Shown: positions 17,882-26,895 of the stretch, piece by piece
How positions within the stretch are numbered: the stretch's first letter is position 1
Layout of the letters: each line of letters opens with the position of its first letter
Source: Rhodovulum kholense
Lineage (GTDB): Bacteria > Pseudomonadota > Alphaproteobacteria > Rhodobacterales > Rhodobacteraceae
Assembly: GCF_003053725.1 (NCBI RefSeq)
Contig: NZ_QAYC01000007.1
Location: 162,306 to 226,305 of the forward strand
Direction of reading: 5' to 3'
DNA: 64,000 nt
Program-made: the position numbers and the translations under genes
The notes under the pieces: model-generated
The model's input: the letters and a program-made list of their open reading frames with translations, nothing else
Database searches by the model: none
What the model was told of the DNA's origin: nothing

Positions 17882-18993
17882 CACTTGCCTCCCTGTTCCG
17901 CGATCCACTCCGCGATGCCCGGCCAGACATCCGTCAAGGTGTGCCGCCCCATGAAGAGCCCGATATGCCCGCCCTTGGCGAGCAACTTGCGGATCTGCGC
18001 CTTCGGCGTGCCCAGGAGATCCTCGGCGGCGAAGACCTGTTCCCGGGTGGTGATATCGTCGCCTTCACCCGCGAGAAGGTATGCCGGGCAGGTTACATCC
18101 TTCAGCGACAGCCGCCGCCCCAGGCCCATGAATTCGCCCTTTGCAAAGAGGTTCTGCTTGAACAGCAGGTCGATGGCCTGAAGGTAATAGCGGCCCGGCA
18201 GATCCAGCGGGTTCTCGTACCAGCGCTCGAAAGTCTCGGTCCGCTCGATATAGTTGCGATCCTCGATATGGGCGTAAAGGTCGAGGAACTTGCCCAGATA
18301 CTGTTTTTCCGCATGCATGTTCTTCCAACCGGTCAGCATCAGGCTGCCCGACATCCGGCCGTCATGGGCGGCCACCATGTCCCGATAGGCCGATAGCGGC
18401 GTCTCATGTGCCATCCGGCGGATCGGCCCGTCGCCCGCATCGGTGTCGATGGGCGAGCCCGCCAGCACCAGCGCCGCCACCTTGGAAGGAAAGCGGGCGG
18501 CGGCCATCGCCGACATCCAGCCGCCCTGACACAGGCCCACCAGGATCGCGCGCCCACCGACCTCGTCGATCGCGACGTTGATCTCGGCCAGATACTTGTC
18601 GATGTCGAAATCGCGCATCTCGGGCGTGGCCGGTTTCCAGTCGGTGACCAGCACCCGGCCAAGCCCGGAGGCCAGAAGCGTCGCGGCCAGGCTTTGCCCC
18701 GGCGCGAAATCGGCGATGGTGGCGGAATGACCCGCATAGGGCGCATCGACGATCACCGGAAGCCCGGTGCCACTGCCCCCGAAATCGCGCAGCCGCATGG
18801 TGTCGAGATCGAGCAGAACCTTGTTCGGACTGGCCCAGTCAGGCTCGGGCGGGTCCGAGATTTCGGCCGCTTCCTCCACGAAGCGCAGCCCGTCGGCCAT
18901 CGCCTGATAGCCGGCCTCCTGCCAGCCGAGGACGGCCGCCATCGGCCAGAACCACGGCACGGATTGTTCGATATCCTGCGGTCTGTCGGTCAT
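17881..18993 (-). CDS. PhaC-like alpha/beta-hydrolase with cysteine nucleophile
   Basis: 370 residues. The nucleophile elbow is GLCQGGW, with Cys where ordinary lipases have Ser, as in polyhydroxyalkanoate synthases. Other matching pieces are VTDWKPATPEMRDFDIDKYLAEIN, an Asp region LLAGEGDDITT, and a His in GGHIGLFMGR, completing a Cys-Asp-His set. It is shorter than typical class I PHA synthases and lacks their long N-terminal domain, so it may be a class III-like synthase subunit or a related acyltransferase or hydrolase. It is translationally coupled to the proton ATPase downstream, a combination not explained by PHA synthesis alone. Confidence 0.78.
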   Translation of the reverse strand: MTDRPQDIEQSVPWFWPMAAVLGWQEAGYQAMADGLRFVEEAAEISDPPEPDWASPNKVLLDLDTMRLRDFGGSGTGLPVIVDAPYAGHSATIADFAPGQSLAATLLASGLGRVLVTDWKPATPEMRDFDIDKYLAEINVAIDEVGGRAILVGLCQGGWMSAMAAARFPSKVAALVLAGSPIDTDAGDGPIRRMAHETPLSAYRDMVAAHDGRMSGSLMLTGWKNMHAEKQYLGKFLDLYAHIEDRNYIERTETFERWYENPLDLPGRYYLQAIDLLFKQNLFAKGEFMGLGRRLSLKDVTCPAYLLAGEGDDITTREQVFAAEDLLGTPKAQIRKLLAKGGHIGLFMGRHTLTDVWPGIAEWIAEQGGK

Positions 18994-19214
18994 GACGCGG
19001 CTCCTTCTGCGGACTGGACGGCGCCAGTCCCGCAGCCGCGTCGACCCCTGCGAAGGGGCGGGGCATCGGGGGCTTCGGGACGGCTCCGGAACGGATCTTG
19101 TCCCCGATATAGGGGGCCCGAATGTCCCCAGCGTTATGCCCGGCTTGCAAATATGTAAAGTGACAATGCTGCGATGCAGCGTGACGGGCGCCCAGCAGTC
19201 CGGAACGGCCGACA

Positions 19215-19239
19215 GGCCGGCGGGTGCCCGCCGCCGGCC
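19215..19239 (-). terminator. GC-rich hairpin after the hemP gene
   Basis: An imperfect inverted repeat (GGCCGGCGGG, TG loop, CCCGCCGCCGGCC) lies just beyond the hemP stop codon. There is no T run on the minus strand, so it is at best a weak or factor-assisted terminator. Confidence 0.35.
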
Positions 19240-19245
19240 GAAGGC

Positions 19246-19404
19246 TCACTTGGTCAGGATCAGCTTGCCCGAGCGGGTGATCCGCAGCGTGTAGGCCACG
19301 CCGTCGAGCACGATCACCGCAGTATTGCCGCCGCCGGTCAGAATCCGTGCATCGTGTTGATTGCTTTCGCCGCTGCTGTGGCGGATCGCCTGGACAAGGG
19401 TCAT
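19246..19404 (-). CDS. hemP: Hemin uptake protein HemP
   Basis: A 52-residue protein whose C-terminal part matches the HemP family: SNQHDARILTGGG, then VAYTLRITRSGKLILTK, nearly identical to the family's ending. The ATG at 19404 is preferred because GGGGAGGG lies seven bases upstream; a longer in-frame start at about 19485 would add a polar, low-complexity extension. HemP genes often accompany heme receptors and are controlled by iron; in some bacteria the product activates heme-uptake gene expression. No heme transport gene is adjacent, so this copy is an orphan within the window. Confidence 0.82.
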   Translation of the reverse strand: MTLVQAIRHSSGESNQHDARILTGGGNTAVIVLDGVAYTLRITRSGKLILTK

Positions 19405-19833
19405 CGGGGCGCCCTCCCCGCCGGGCTGGCGGCTCTGGTCACCATGGTCGTGCGGGCGTTGGGTCGCTCCATTCTGTCCCTCCATTCCATTGCGAATTCT
19501 GCCGCGCAGCTCCGGCCCTTCATCCCGTCCCGCGCCCCCGTCTTCGGACCGGATCCCGGACATAGTGAGCGTCGCGCGCCCGGGCGCGGACCGGTCAGAA
19601 AAAACCCGGCGTGGATGGGGGAAATCGGCTGGAAGAGTCATCGCGCGTTTCTGTCTTGATCGGGCAGGGGACCGGGCGACGAGCTGGGGCCTGACAAGTG
19701 ACTGTGATGCGGCGCGCAAGCATGCGTCGCGTACCTGAGCATTTCTATCAACTTTCAATGGCGAGGAAAAGGGGCCTTTGCACCGCTCATGCGGAGCGTT
19801 GCCGAAACCGCGGGCGCTGCGCCGTAAACGCCC
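19405..19833. other. Non-coding stretch upstream of hemP
   Basis: About 430 bases between the hemP start and the pssA terminator. It should contain the hemP promoter and any iron-responsive operator, but I could not pick out a convincing Fur, Irr or RirA site by eye. No reading frame with plausible composition was seen. Confidence 0.45.
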
Positions 19834-19866
19834 GAAAAAGAAACGGCCGCGGAGCGACCGCGGCCG
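19834..19866 (-). terminator. Rho-independent terminator of the psd-pssA operon
   Basis: On the minus strand a perfect 9-bp stem (CGGCCGCGG, 5-base loop, CCGCGGCCG) is followed by TTTCTTTTTC. It lies about 30 bases beyond the pssA stop codon. Confidence 0.87.
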
Positions 19867-19895
19867 GAACCGGACCTTGACGGAACCGGACGGGG

Positions 19896-20648
19896 TCAGA
19901 CCGGGCCCTGCCGACGCGCCTTCAGAGCGCCATGGACCAGCATCGCCAGATAGATCAGGTCGAGCGTGACCAGCAAAAGCCAGATGCGGGTGAACATCAG
20001 CCCGACCGCCGCCACCGTCGCGAACATCATCAGCCCGACCAGCGCGCGCGGAATGCGCATCGCCTTGGGCGAGAAGGTCTTGATCCGCGAAATCATCAGA
20101 AGACCCACCAGCCCGATCCAGAAGGCCACCAGATGCGGCGTGGCGCGCAGATCGACGATGCCCGACAGCGCCAGAAACAGCGGCAGCAGCCCCAGCATCG
20201 CCCCGGCCGGGGCCGGCACCCCGAGAAAGTGATGGCTGGTCTGCGCCTCGTTCTCATCGCGCATGACGTTGAAGCGGGCCAGCCGAAGGCAACAGGCGGC
20301 GGCAAAGACCAGCACGAAGATCCAGCCGAAATTGTTCGAGGGCTCGAGGAAATAGCGATAGACCAGAAGGCCCGGCGCAACCCCGAAGCAGAGGAAATCC
20401 GACAGCGAATCGAGCTCGGCCCCGAAATTCGAGGTGGCGTTCAGGCGCCGCGCCAGAAGCCCGTCGAGCCCGTCCATCAGCGCTGCCAGCAGGATCAGCA
20501 GCGCCGCCCCGTCATAGCGCCCGTCCATCGCAAAGCGGATCGAAGTCAACCCCAGGCACATGCCCGACAGCGTCACCAGATTGGGCAGAAGCTGCAGGAA
20601 CGGCACCTGGTCGCGGTGCTGCGGGTCGCGGCGGATGAACTTCTTCAT
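19896..20648 (-). CDS. pssA: CDP-diacylglycerol--serine O-phosphatidyltransferase
   Basis: About 250 residues, an integral membrane enzyme making phosphatidylserine from CDP-diacylglycerol and serine. It has the CDP-alcohol phosphotransferase signature: DG, two residues, AR, eight residues, G, three residues, D, three residues, D (from DGLLARRL to ELDSLSD). Several hydrophobic helices follow. Of two adjacent ATG codons, the one at 20648 sits six bases after GGAGGG. It is 18 bases downstream of psd, and the two form a phosphatidylethanolamine synthesis operon ended by a strong terminator. Confidence 0.95.
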   Translation of the reverse strand: MKKFIRRDPQHRDQVPFLQLLPNLVTLSGMCLGLTSIRFAMDGRYDGAALLILLAALMDGLDGLLARRLNATSNFGAELDSLSDFLCFGVAPGLLVYRYFLEPSNNFGWIFVLVFAAACCLRLARFNVMRDENEAQTSHHFLGVPAPAGAMLGLLPLFLALSGIVDLRATPHLVAFWIGLVGLLMISRIKTFSPKAMRIPRALVGLMMFATVAAVGLMFTRIWLLLVTLDLIYLAMLVHGALKARRQGPV

Positions 20649-20666
20649 CATCAGCCCTCCATGCGC

Positions 20667-21335
20667 TCAGGCGCCAAGATCTGCGATGACGGTTTCGCCC
20701 GCCACCATGGTCTGGCCAATGGCAACCCGCGGCTCCACGCCCTCGGGGAGGTAGATATCGAGCCGCGAGCCGAAACGGATCAGGCCGAAACGCTCGCCGG
20801 TCGCAAGACTCTGGCCCTCGGCGGTCCAGCACAAGATGCGCCGCGCGACCAGCCCTGCGATCTGCACCACGCCATAGCGGCGCCCGTCGGCCAGCTCGAC
20901 CGCCAGCCCGTTGCGCTCGTTATCCTCGGACGCCTTGTCGAGCGAGGCGTTCAGGAACTTGCCGGGCCGGTAGGCGACCTTTGTCACCCGTCCCGCCGCG
21001 GGCAGCCGGTTCACATGGCAGTTGAAGACCGACATGAAGACCGAAATCCGGGTCATCGGCGCCGCCCCCAGGCCCAGCTCGGCCGGAGGCACAGCGGGTT
21101 CCAGCAGCGACACGATCCCGTCGGCAGGCGAGACCATCAGCCCCGGCCGGACAGGCGTTACCCGTTCAGGGTCGCGGAAGAAGTAATAGACCCAGACTGT
21201 CAGCCCGAGGCCGATCCAGCCCAGAGGCGTCCAGATCAGGAACAGAAGAACCGTCAGCCCCGCCGCGATGGCGACGAAACGGCGCCCTTCGGGATGCATC
21301 GGCTTGACGAAAGTGGACAGGATCGAAACGGTCAT
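20667..21335 (-). CDS. psd: Phosphatidylserine decarboxylase, short (archaeal-type) form
   Basis: 222 residues, the short form of the family. It converts phosphatidylserine to phosphatidylethanolamine. Two N-terminal hydrophobic segments ([15 protein letters not shown] and [16 protein letters not shown]) are followed by [24 protein letters not shown] and the self-cleavage site [13 protein letters not shown], where the Ser becomes the pyruvoyl group. The ATG at 21335 was chosen because the family begins just before the first membrane segment; the upstream extension has poor coding character. It precedes pssA by 18 bases. Confidence 0.95.
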   Translation of the reverse strand: MTVSILSTFVKPMHPEGRRFVAIAAGLTVLLFLIWTPLGWIGLGLTVWVYYFFRDPERVTPVRPGLMVSPADGIVSLLEPAVPPAELGLGAAPMTRISVFMSVFNCHVNRLPAAGRVTKVAYRPGKFLNASLDKASEDNERNGLAVELADGRRYGVVQIAGLVARRILCWTAEGQSLATGERFGLIRFGSRLDIYLPEGVEPRVAIGQTMVAGETVIADLGA

Positions 21336-23095
21336 GAGCCCCGCCGGATTGATTGGTTTTCCCGTGAATAGTCCTTTGCGCAGGCGATGCAAACCGCAGA
21401 TCGGCGCGGCGTCGGGCAGGCCGTGCCGAAGCATCCGGAAATTGACAGGAGGCGCCGCGTCGCGTTTTCGGCCCAAAGACCTGAGTGCCGCGCAGACCGA
21501 AGCGCCCGCGGGATTTGGCCCGGAACCGCCTCGGACCTCCCGGCGACCGGCCCCGCGCCGGCCCCGGACGGATCGGGCCTGGCGTCGGTGTCACTTGACG
21601 CGGAGGCTGAACGTATTCGCCGGGGACAATCCCGACGATGCAGTTCTCTGCCTGGCCGGCCCCGGCCGGACAGTGCTGCACCTCGGCTTCGGTGCAGAAC
21701 AGCAGAAGCTCTTGGCCCAGCGTGCTGGCCCTTTTCGGCCCCCCTGGCCCGGACCCGCCGGAGCCGGAGGACATCGCCTTTCTGAGCCGATGCAGGCGGT
21801 CGAGCCGATCTGGCGTCACCTCGATCATGACATCGCCGTCATGATCGGACCGGGACAGGATGAAATCATCGACGTCCGCAGTTCTGGCGAAGAACGCGTC
21901 GGAGGGTTTGACACGCTCCCGACGCGGCGGGGGCATCGATGCGCAGCAGATAGGGGCGATTGCATCTCCGGAATCCCCCAGGTCAAGGCCGAGCGCCACG
22001 CTCGAATGCCCGGCTTTCAGCGCCTGCGCCGGGGCGCGGCCCTTCCGGACCGGATTGACCGCGTCCAGAATGCTTGTCCCCGCTGCATTGCAGCCTTTTC
22101 GCGAAACGGGATCTGCCAGGTCCTCAGCGGTGGCCGGACCATTTTCCGAAGCGCGACATATGGATAGAACGAGGAGGTGCACCATGGGCTATCGAGAAAT
22201 GTCGGGATGGTGAAACCTGGATGCTGGTAAAAGACACGTCCGTGCGTCCGGTGATCCATCTCGCTTCCAAGCGGGCTTGATACGCGGGACGAGTGCTCGA
22301 ACATGCCGTTATGCGCTAGGGATTTATCTTTGCCCGCATCATCCGGAACAGAAAAGGCGTATCTTTGATAGTATTTCGCGCCCTCCACGACATCGAGCGA
22401 ACGATTGCCGCGATTCATCATGAAATTCTCCTGCTCAAAGCGCCCCGCTTCCGAAGCGCGAATTCTGGCGACACCCTCTCGGAGATCGAGGACCGGCCGC
22501 CGTGTCCGATCGTTTTCGCCCTTCAGATGCCTGGCCAGAATCGCACCGACCGTGGGAATACGTCCTCTGGAAATGTCATTCCGCGTTTTTTGACTCGGAC
22601 CCTCGCAGGCGACTATCCGGTCATGACCATCAAGCCGGGATTCGGCAGATGTGCAGGCAAGATCCCTCGCCGCGCCGCCATCCGGCCGGACATTCTCTCG
22701 ACCGACACATTCGCCATCAGTCCGAAGGCGCGGGGGAAACCCGTGCAATCCGATCCAGAATCGGCGATGCCGGTCTTCACCAACAGGCACTGCCTCGCGT
22801 CGGAATAGGGATTGCCCTGACATTCCTGGATTTTCCGGCTTCTCTGCTTTGGCGCGCTTTTTCGCCCCTCCTGGGAGCCGACCCGGCCCTCTCCCGCTCC
22901 TCTCACGGTCAAGCCCGCCGCGGTTGCGACGCTCGCGGCACCTGTCAGGGCACTCCCGGAATATTCCAAAAACACGAATCTTCCCCGGAAAATGCGAAAT
23001 TCGCACCTTCCCGCATTTTTCCCTTTTGCCTTTGAGGCGTGCCCGCCCATTGGCCCGCAATCGATCGCGAAATCTTTGACCCGACCAACATCGCA
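21336..23095. other. 1.7-kb stretch without a confident gene
   Basis: This is the longest gap in the window. From about 22.2 to 22.8 kb the base composition is visibly richer in A/T than the surroundings. Several overlapping open frames exist on both strands, none with a recognisable family. Two deserve mention. A minus-strand frame starting near 21936 (MPPPRRERVKPSDAFFART) contains DHDGDVMIEVTPDRLDRL; it could encode a small unknown protein and extends toward psd. A second minus-strand frame is listed separately at 22017-22421. The rest may be regulatory or degraded sequence. Confidence 0.4.
22017..22421 (-). CDS. Possible small hypothetical protein
   Basis: A 134-residue frame starting at tandem ATG codons (22421, 22418) with CAGGAGA upstream at good spacing. 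The visible start is MMNRGNRSLDVVEGAKYYQRY. No known domain, signal peptide or membrane segment is evident, the composition differs from neighbouring genes, and the C-terminus becomes Arg-rich in a way typical of chance frames in GC-rich DNA. The ribosome site is the main support. It may be real only in its first 70-90 residues. Confidence 0.25.
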   Translation of the reverse strand: MMNRGNRSLDVVEGAKYYQRYAFSVPDDAGKDKSLAHNGMFEHSSRVSSPLGSEMDHRTHGRVFYQHPGFTIPTFLDSPWCTSSFYPYVALRKMVRPPLRTWQIPFREKAAMQRGQAFWTRSIRSGRAAPRRRR

Positions 23096-23125
23096 TTGAC
23101 AGGTGTTTCTTCGCGTCCCTAAATT
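23096..23125 (+). promoter_or_regulatory. Likely sigma-70 promoter for the GntR regulator gene
   Basis: TTGACA at 23096 and TAAATT at 23120 are separated by 18 bases (17 if CTAAAT is taken as the -10). They lie 38 bases before the start codon of the regulator and are close to the housekeeping consensus, standing out in GC-rich DNA. Confidence 0.62.
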
Positions 23126-23162
23126 CGATTTCACAAATGCAATCCGAAACAAGGAGCAGCCC

Positions 23163-23939
23163 ATGCGCGAAGAGGACGGTCCGCCGCCAGAGGTGGAAAG
23201 AGATACCGCCCTCTCTGCCAGGGCAGGCCCATCGACCGGCGGTGCGACAGCCAGAGCTGTCGGCGCCGCCTCGGGGCTGTCGGCGGTCGAGGATCTGGCC
23301 GAAAAGCTGCGCGCTCTGATCGCCGCCGAGGGCCTGCGCGTCGGCGACAGCCTGCCGACCGAGCGCGAACTTTGCGACCGGTTCCAGGCCAGCCGCAACA
23401 CCGTGCGCGAGGCGATGCGCATTCTCAAGGCCTATGGCATCGTCACCGTCCGCCCCAAGGTCGGGGCCACCATCGTCGACGACCGGATGGAACGCGCGCT
23501 GGAGCTGTTTTCCTTCAACACGCTCGAGGTCTCGCGCAAGACCTTTTCGGACATCCAGGGCTTTCGCGGCCTGCTCGAGATCGCCAGCGTCGATCTGATA
23601 TTCGACCGGGTCGCCCGGGCCGACATCGCCGAGCTGCGTGACATCAACGAGGGGCTGCGCCGGGCGGGCAGCTGCGACGAGGCGGCCGAGATCGACTTTC
23701 GCCTGCATACGCGGCTGATCGCGGTGATGGGCAACAAGGCGATCCTCGACGTCTACAAGATCATGAAGCCGGTGATCCTGCGGATCATGGCCATCGGAAA
23801 GACCCAGCAGATCTATGCCACCGACACGTTTGGCGAACATGCCGGCATCCTCGACGCGCTGGAGGCCCGCGACCGGCTGGCTTACCAGTACCGCATGCGC
23901 GCACATCTGCAGGCGGGTGTGGGGAATTTCGACCGCTGA
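23163..23939 (+). CDS. GntR-family transcription regulator, FadR subfamily
   Basis: 258 residues. After a disordered N-terminal stretch of about 40 residues comes a winged helix (LPTERELCDRFQASRNTVREAMRILKAYGIVTVRPK). The C-terminal FCD all-helical ligand domain shows Asp/His metal-ligand positions (EIDFRLHTRLIAVMGN and FGEHAGILDALEARD). The ATG at 23163 has AAGGAG six bases upstream. FadR-type regulators usually bind sugar acids, organic acids or fatty acyl-CoA and repress adjacent genes; the sugar ABC transporter operon that starts 190 bases downstream is the likely target. Confidence 0.92.
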   Translation: MREEDGPPPEVERDTALSARAGPSTGGATARAVGAASGLSAVEDLAEKLRALIAAEGLRVGDSLPTERELCDRFQASRNTVREAMRILKAYGIVTVRPKVGATIVDDRMERALELFSFNTLEVSRKTFSDIQGFRGLLEIASVDLIFDRVARADIAELRDINEGLRRAGSCDEAAEIDFRLHTRLIAVMGNKAILDVYKIMKPVILRIMAIGKTQQIYATDTFGEHAGILDALEARDRLAYQYRMRAHLQAGVGNFDR

Positions 23940-24127
23940 TCGGGTCCTGCCAGGCCCCGACGGGGACGGCACGGAAGGCGACAGGCAGCCCAAAGGGGGC
24001 ACCGGGCGAAAGGATCGACCGGGTCCAACAAGGCCCGGGCCAGAACCGCCCTTGACCTGCGCCGCGAGGAGGCGGCCCGGCAACAGGGGGCAAAAAGGGG
24101 TGCGAAAGAGCATCGAGGGAGGAAGAC

Positions 24128-25264
24128 ATGACGGCTGTTCGCCTGATCGCCCCCGCGCTGGCAGAGGTCGTGCTGTCACCGGGTCTGGCTCTGGCCGGTC
24201 CGCAAAGCGTGCCCGGACCGGGCGCCGACCCGGCCTGCTTCGCGCCCTGGAGCGCCGAGACCGGCTATCTGCAATGGGCCCCGCGCGAGGGACCCTACCG
24301 GATCGCCATCGTCAACGGCTTTGTCGGCAACGGCTGGCGCATCCAGATGATCAAGACCGCCAAGGCCTTCGCCCAAGACCCCTCGATCCGCGACCGGATC
24401 GCCGAATTCAAGGTGGTCTCGACCGACACCGACGCCGCCGTGCAGCTGGGCGCGATCGAGGATTTCATCAATCAGGGCTATGACGCCATCGTCACCATCG
24501 CGGTGGCGCCGGACGGCTTCGACCGGGTGATCCGGCTGGCCGACCGCAACGACGTGGTGCTGGTGCCCTTCGACAACGTGCTGGACACCGACAAGGTGAT
24601 GCAGGTCAACGAGGACCAGCTGGCGATGGGCCGGACCTGGGCCGGCTTCGTGCTGGATCAGCTGAAGGCCGAGGGCAAGACCTCGGGCCGCATCCTCGAG
24701 GTGCGCGGGCTGCCCGGAAACTCGGTCGACCGCGACCGCTCGCTGGGCATCAACCAGGTGCTCGACGAGTCGGGCGGCGACTGGCAGCGGGTCTCGGTGG
24801 TGGGCAACTGGGACGACGGCACCGCGCAGAAGGTGGTGGCCGACGCCATCGCAGTGCATGGCCATTTCGACGCCATCCTCGCCCAGGGCGGAACCACCGG
24901 TGTTGTTCAGGCGATGCTCGATTCCGGCCATCCGATGGTGCCGGTCGCGGGCGAATCCGAAAACGGGTTTCGCAAGCTCGTCGCCCAGCATGCCGACGAG
25001 GGTCTGAAGGGCATCTCGATCGGCCAGTCTCCGGGTCTGGTGGCCATCGCGATGATGGCCGCGATCTCGGCGCTCGAGGGCAATCCGATGCCGCAGCTGA
25101 TTTCGGTCCCGCTTCCGGTTGCCACCTACGACCAGTTGCAGGACGGCGTGAACTACTGGAGCGACCTGCCCGACAGCTTCTCCACCGTGAACGCGTTTCC
25201 GCCCTGCGGCGTGAACATCACCGGACCTGCGATCATGGCACAGTCCGAGGCCGACACGAACTGA
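24128..25264 (+). CDS. Periplasmic sugar-binding protein of ABC transporter
   Basis: 378 residues of the Peripla_BP_4 (ribose-binding) family. Matching segments are YRIAIVNGFVGNGWRIQMIKT, DAAVQLGAIEDFINQGYDAI, LVPFDNVLDTDKVMQVNED and ILAQGGTTGVVQAML. It delivers its ligand to the membrane complex encoded downstream. The signal peptide is unusual in having a Glu in the hydrophobic core (LIAPALAEVVLSPGLALA). A strong AGGGAGGAAG site precedes the ATG. The ligand cannot be named; the operon's gluconolactonase suggests an aldose or its lactone. Confidence 0.92.
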   Translation: MTAVRLIAPALAEVVLSPGLALAGPQSVPGPGADPACFAPWSAETGYLQWAPREGPYRIAIVNGFVGNGWRIQMIKTAKAFAQDPSIRDRIAEFKVVSTDTDAAVQLGAIEDFINQGYDAIVTIAVAPDGFDRVIRLADRNDVVLVPFDNVLDTDKVMQVNEDQLAMGRTWAGFVLDQLKAEGKTSGRILEVRGLPGNSVDRDRSLGINQVLDESGGDWQRVSVVGNWDDGTAQKVVADAIAVHGHFDAILAQGGTTGVVQAMLDSGHPMVPVAGESENGFRKLVAQHADEGLKGISIGQSPGLVAIAMMAAISALEGNPMPQLISVPLPVATYDQLQDGVNYWSDLPDSFSTVNAFPPCGVNITGPAIMAQSEADTN

Positions 25265-25359
25265 CCGCCCGCCCCTGCCGCCCGCATGAAAGCGCGGCGG
25301 AGGGCCCCTGCCCTTGCCCCGGTCCCTGCCCCGGCCCGCCGCCTCGGAGTGCCCGCCCA

Positions 25360-26895
25360 ATGCCCATCCCAGAGCCCGCGATCCGACTGTCCGGCGTCTC
25401 GAAGGCCTTTGCCGGGTCGCAGGCGCTCGATGCGGTCGATTTCGACTGCGAGGCGGGCTCGATCCATGCAATCCTCGGCGAGAACGGGGCGGGCAAGTCG
25501 ACACTGATCAAGATCCTCGCGGGGGTGCTGCGGCCCGATACGGGCGAAGTCCGCCTGGGCGGCCGCCCGGTGCGCTTTGGCTCGTCCGCCGAGGCGGCCG
25601 CGGCAGGCATCGTCTGCGTATTTCAGGAACTGTCGCTGATCCCCGACCTGACGGTGGCCGAGAACATCTCGGTGGCCGATCCGCCGCGCCGCTTCGGGCT
25701 GATCGACGGCGGCGCCCAGCGGCACAGGGCCAAGGCGGTGCTGGCGCGGATCGGCTGCGACGGGCTCGACCCCGAAATGCCTGTTCGCGACCTGTCGCTG
25801 TCGCGCCGCCAGATGGTCGAGGTCGCCAAGGCCCTGGCCCGCGACCCGAAGGGGCTGATCCTCGACGAGGCGACCTCAGCGCTCGGCGCGCAGGATGTCG
25901 AGACGGTCTACCGGCTGCTGGCCGATCTGCGCGCGCGGGGGGGCAGCTGTCTTTTCATTTCGCACCGGATGCACGAGGTCGACCGGCTGTGCGACCGGCT
26001 GTCGGTCTTTCGCAACGGTCGCCATGTCGAAACCTTCGCCCGTGGCACGCGCAGCGCGCCCGAGATCGTGCGGATGATGATCGGGCGCGACATCGCCGCG
26101 CATTTTCCGCCAAAGCCCGCCCCGGCCCCGCGCGCGCCGCATCTGAAGATCGACGACCTGCGCTGGCCGCCGCGGCTGACCGGGGTCGATCTGGCCCTTG
26201 GCCGGGGCGAGATCCTCGGTCTGGGCGGGCTTGACGGGCAGGGCCAGAAGGAATTGCCGCTGGCGCTTTTCGGGGTGTTGCGCGGGGGTTCGGGGCGGGT
26301 CACGCTGGGCGGGCGCACGGGGCTTCCGGGCTCGCCGGCCGCGGCGCGGCGCCCGCCCGCCCGGATCGCGCTGGTGCCCGAGGACCGCAAGACCGAGGGG
26401 CCGATGCTGCCGATGTCGATTGCCGACAACCTGCTGGCGGCCTCCTACGACCGGGTCTCGCGCGAGGGCATAGTTTCGCCCGCGCGCGAGGCGGCGGCGG
26501 TGCGCGAGGCCATCGCCCACCTGCGGATCAAGGCCGCCCGCCCCAGCGACGCGGTCGCCACCTTGTCGGGCGGCAACCAGCAGAAGGTGGTGATCGCCCG
26601 CTGGCTGATGACCGATCCCGATGTGATCCTGCTGAACGATCCGACCCGGGGCATCGACATGGGCACCAAGCAGGAAATCTACGCGCTGATGCGCGTGCTC
26701 GCCGACCGCGGCAAGGCGATCCTTTTCTATTCGACCGACTATGCCGAACTGATCGGCTGCGCCGACCGGGTGGCGGTGATGTCTGACGGCCGGATCGCGG
26801 CCGAGCTGTCGGGCACTGCTCTGACCGAAGAGGCCCTGCTGGGAGCCGCGCTGAACATCGGCCCGTCCCGGGCCCCCGCCGAGGCGCTGGCATGA
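25360..26895 (+). CDS. Sugar ABC transporter ATP-binding protein, double domain (RbsA/MglA type)
   Basis: 511 residues with two ABC domains. The first has Walker A GENGAGKSTLIK, Q-loop FQELSLIPD, signature-like LSLSRRQMVEVAKAL and Walker B LILDEATSAL. The second has the degenerate Walker A usual for this family, a standard signature LSGGNQQKVVIARWL and a divergent Walker B, VILLNDPTRGID, where the common LDEPTRG pattern has Asn and Asp at the two acidic positions. It powers import of the sugar bound by the upstream protein. It overlaps the next gene by four bases. Confidence 0.94.
   Translation: MPIPEPAIRLSGVSKAFAGSQALDAVDFDCEAGSIHAILGENGAGKSTLIKILAGVLRPDTGEVRLGGRPVRFGSSAEAAAAGIVCVFQELSLIPDLTVAENISVADPPRRFGLIDGGAQRHRAKAVLARIGCDGLDPEMPVRDLSLSRRQMVEVAKALARDPKGLILDEATSALGAQDVETVYRLLADLRARGGSCLFISHRMHEVDRLCDRLSVFRNGRHVETFARGTRSAPEIVRMMIGRDIAAHFPPKPAPAPRAPHLKIDDLRWPPRLTGVDLALGRGEILGLGGLDGQGQKELPLALFGVLRGGSGRVTLGGRTGLPGSPAAARRPPARIALVPEDRKTEGPMLPMSIADNLLAASYDRVSREGIVSPAREAAAVREAIAHLRIKAARPSDAVATLSGGNQQKVVIARWLMTDPDVILLNDPTRGIDMGTKQEIYALMRVLADRGKAILFYSTDYAELIGCADRVAVMSDGRIAAELSGTALTEEALLGAALNIGPSRAPAEALA

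Noticed and set aside
14963..18181. A plus-strand open frame of over 1,000 codons
   Set aside because: It runs antisense to the P-type ATPase, whose motifs are unmistakable. The frame is His/Arg/Gly-rich and without domains.
22365..22808. Plus-strand frame of 147 codons
   Set aside because: Starts with TTG, no ribosome site, and no protein-like pattern; it overlaps the better-supported opposite-strand start.
22017..24179. A 720-codon minus-strand frame
   Set aside because: Most of it is antisense to the GntR regulator. Only the last part, after the ATG at 22421, was kept as a weak candidate.
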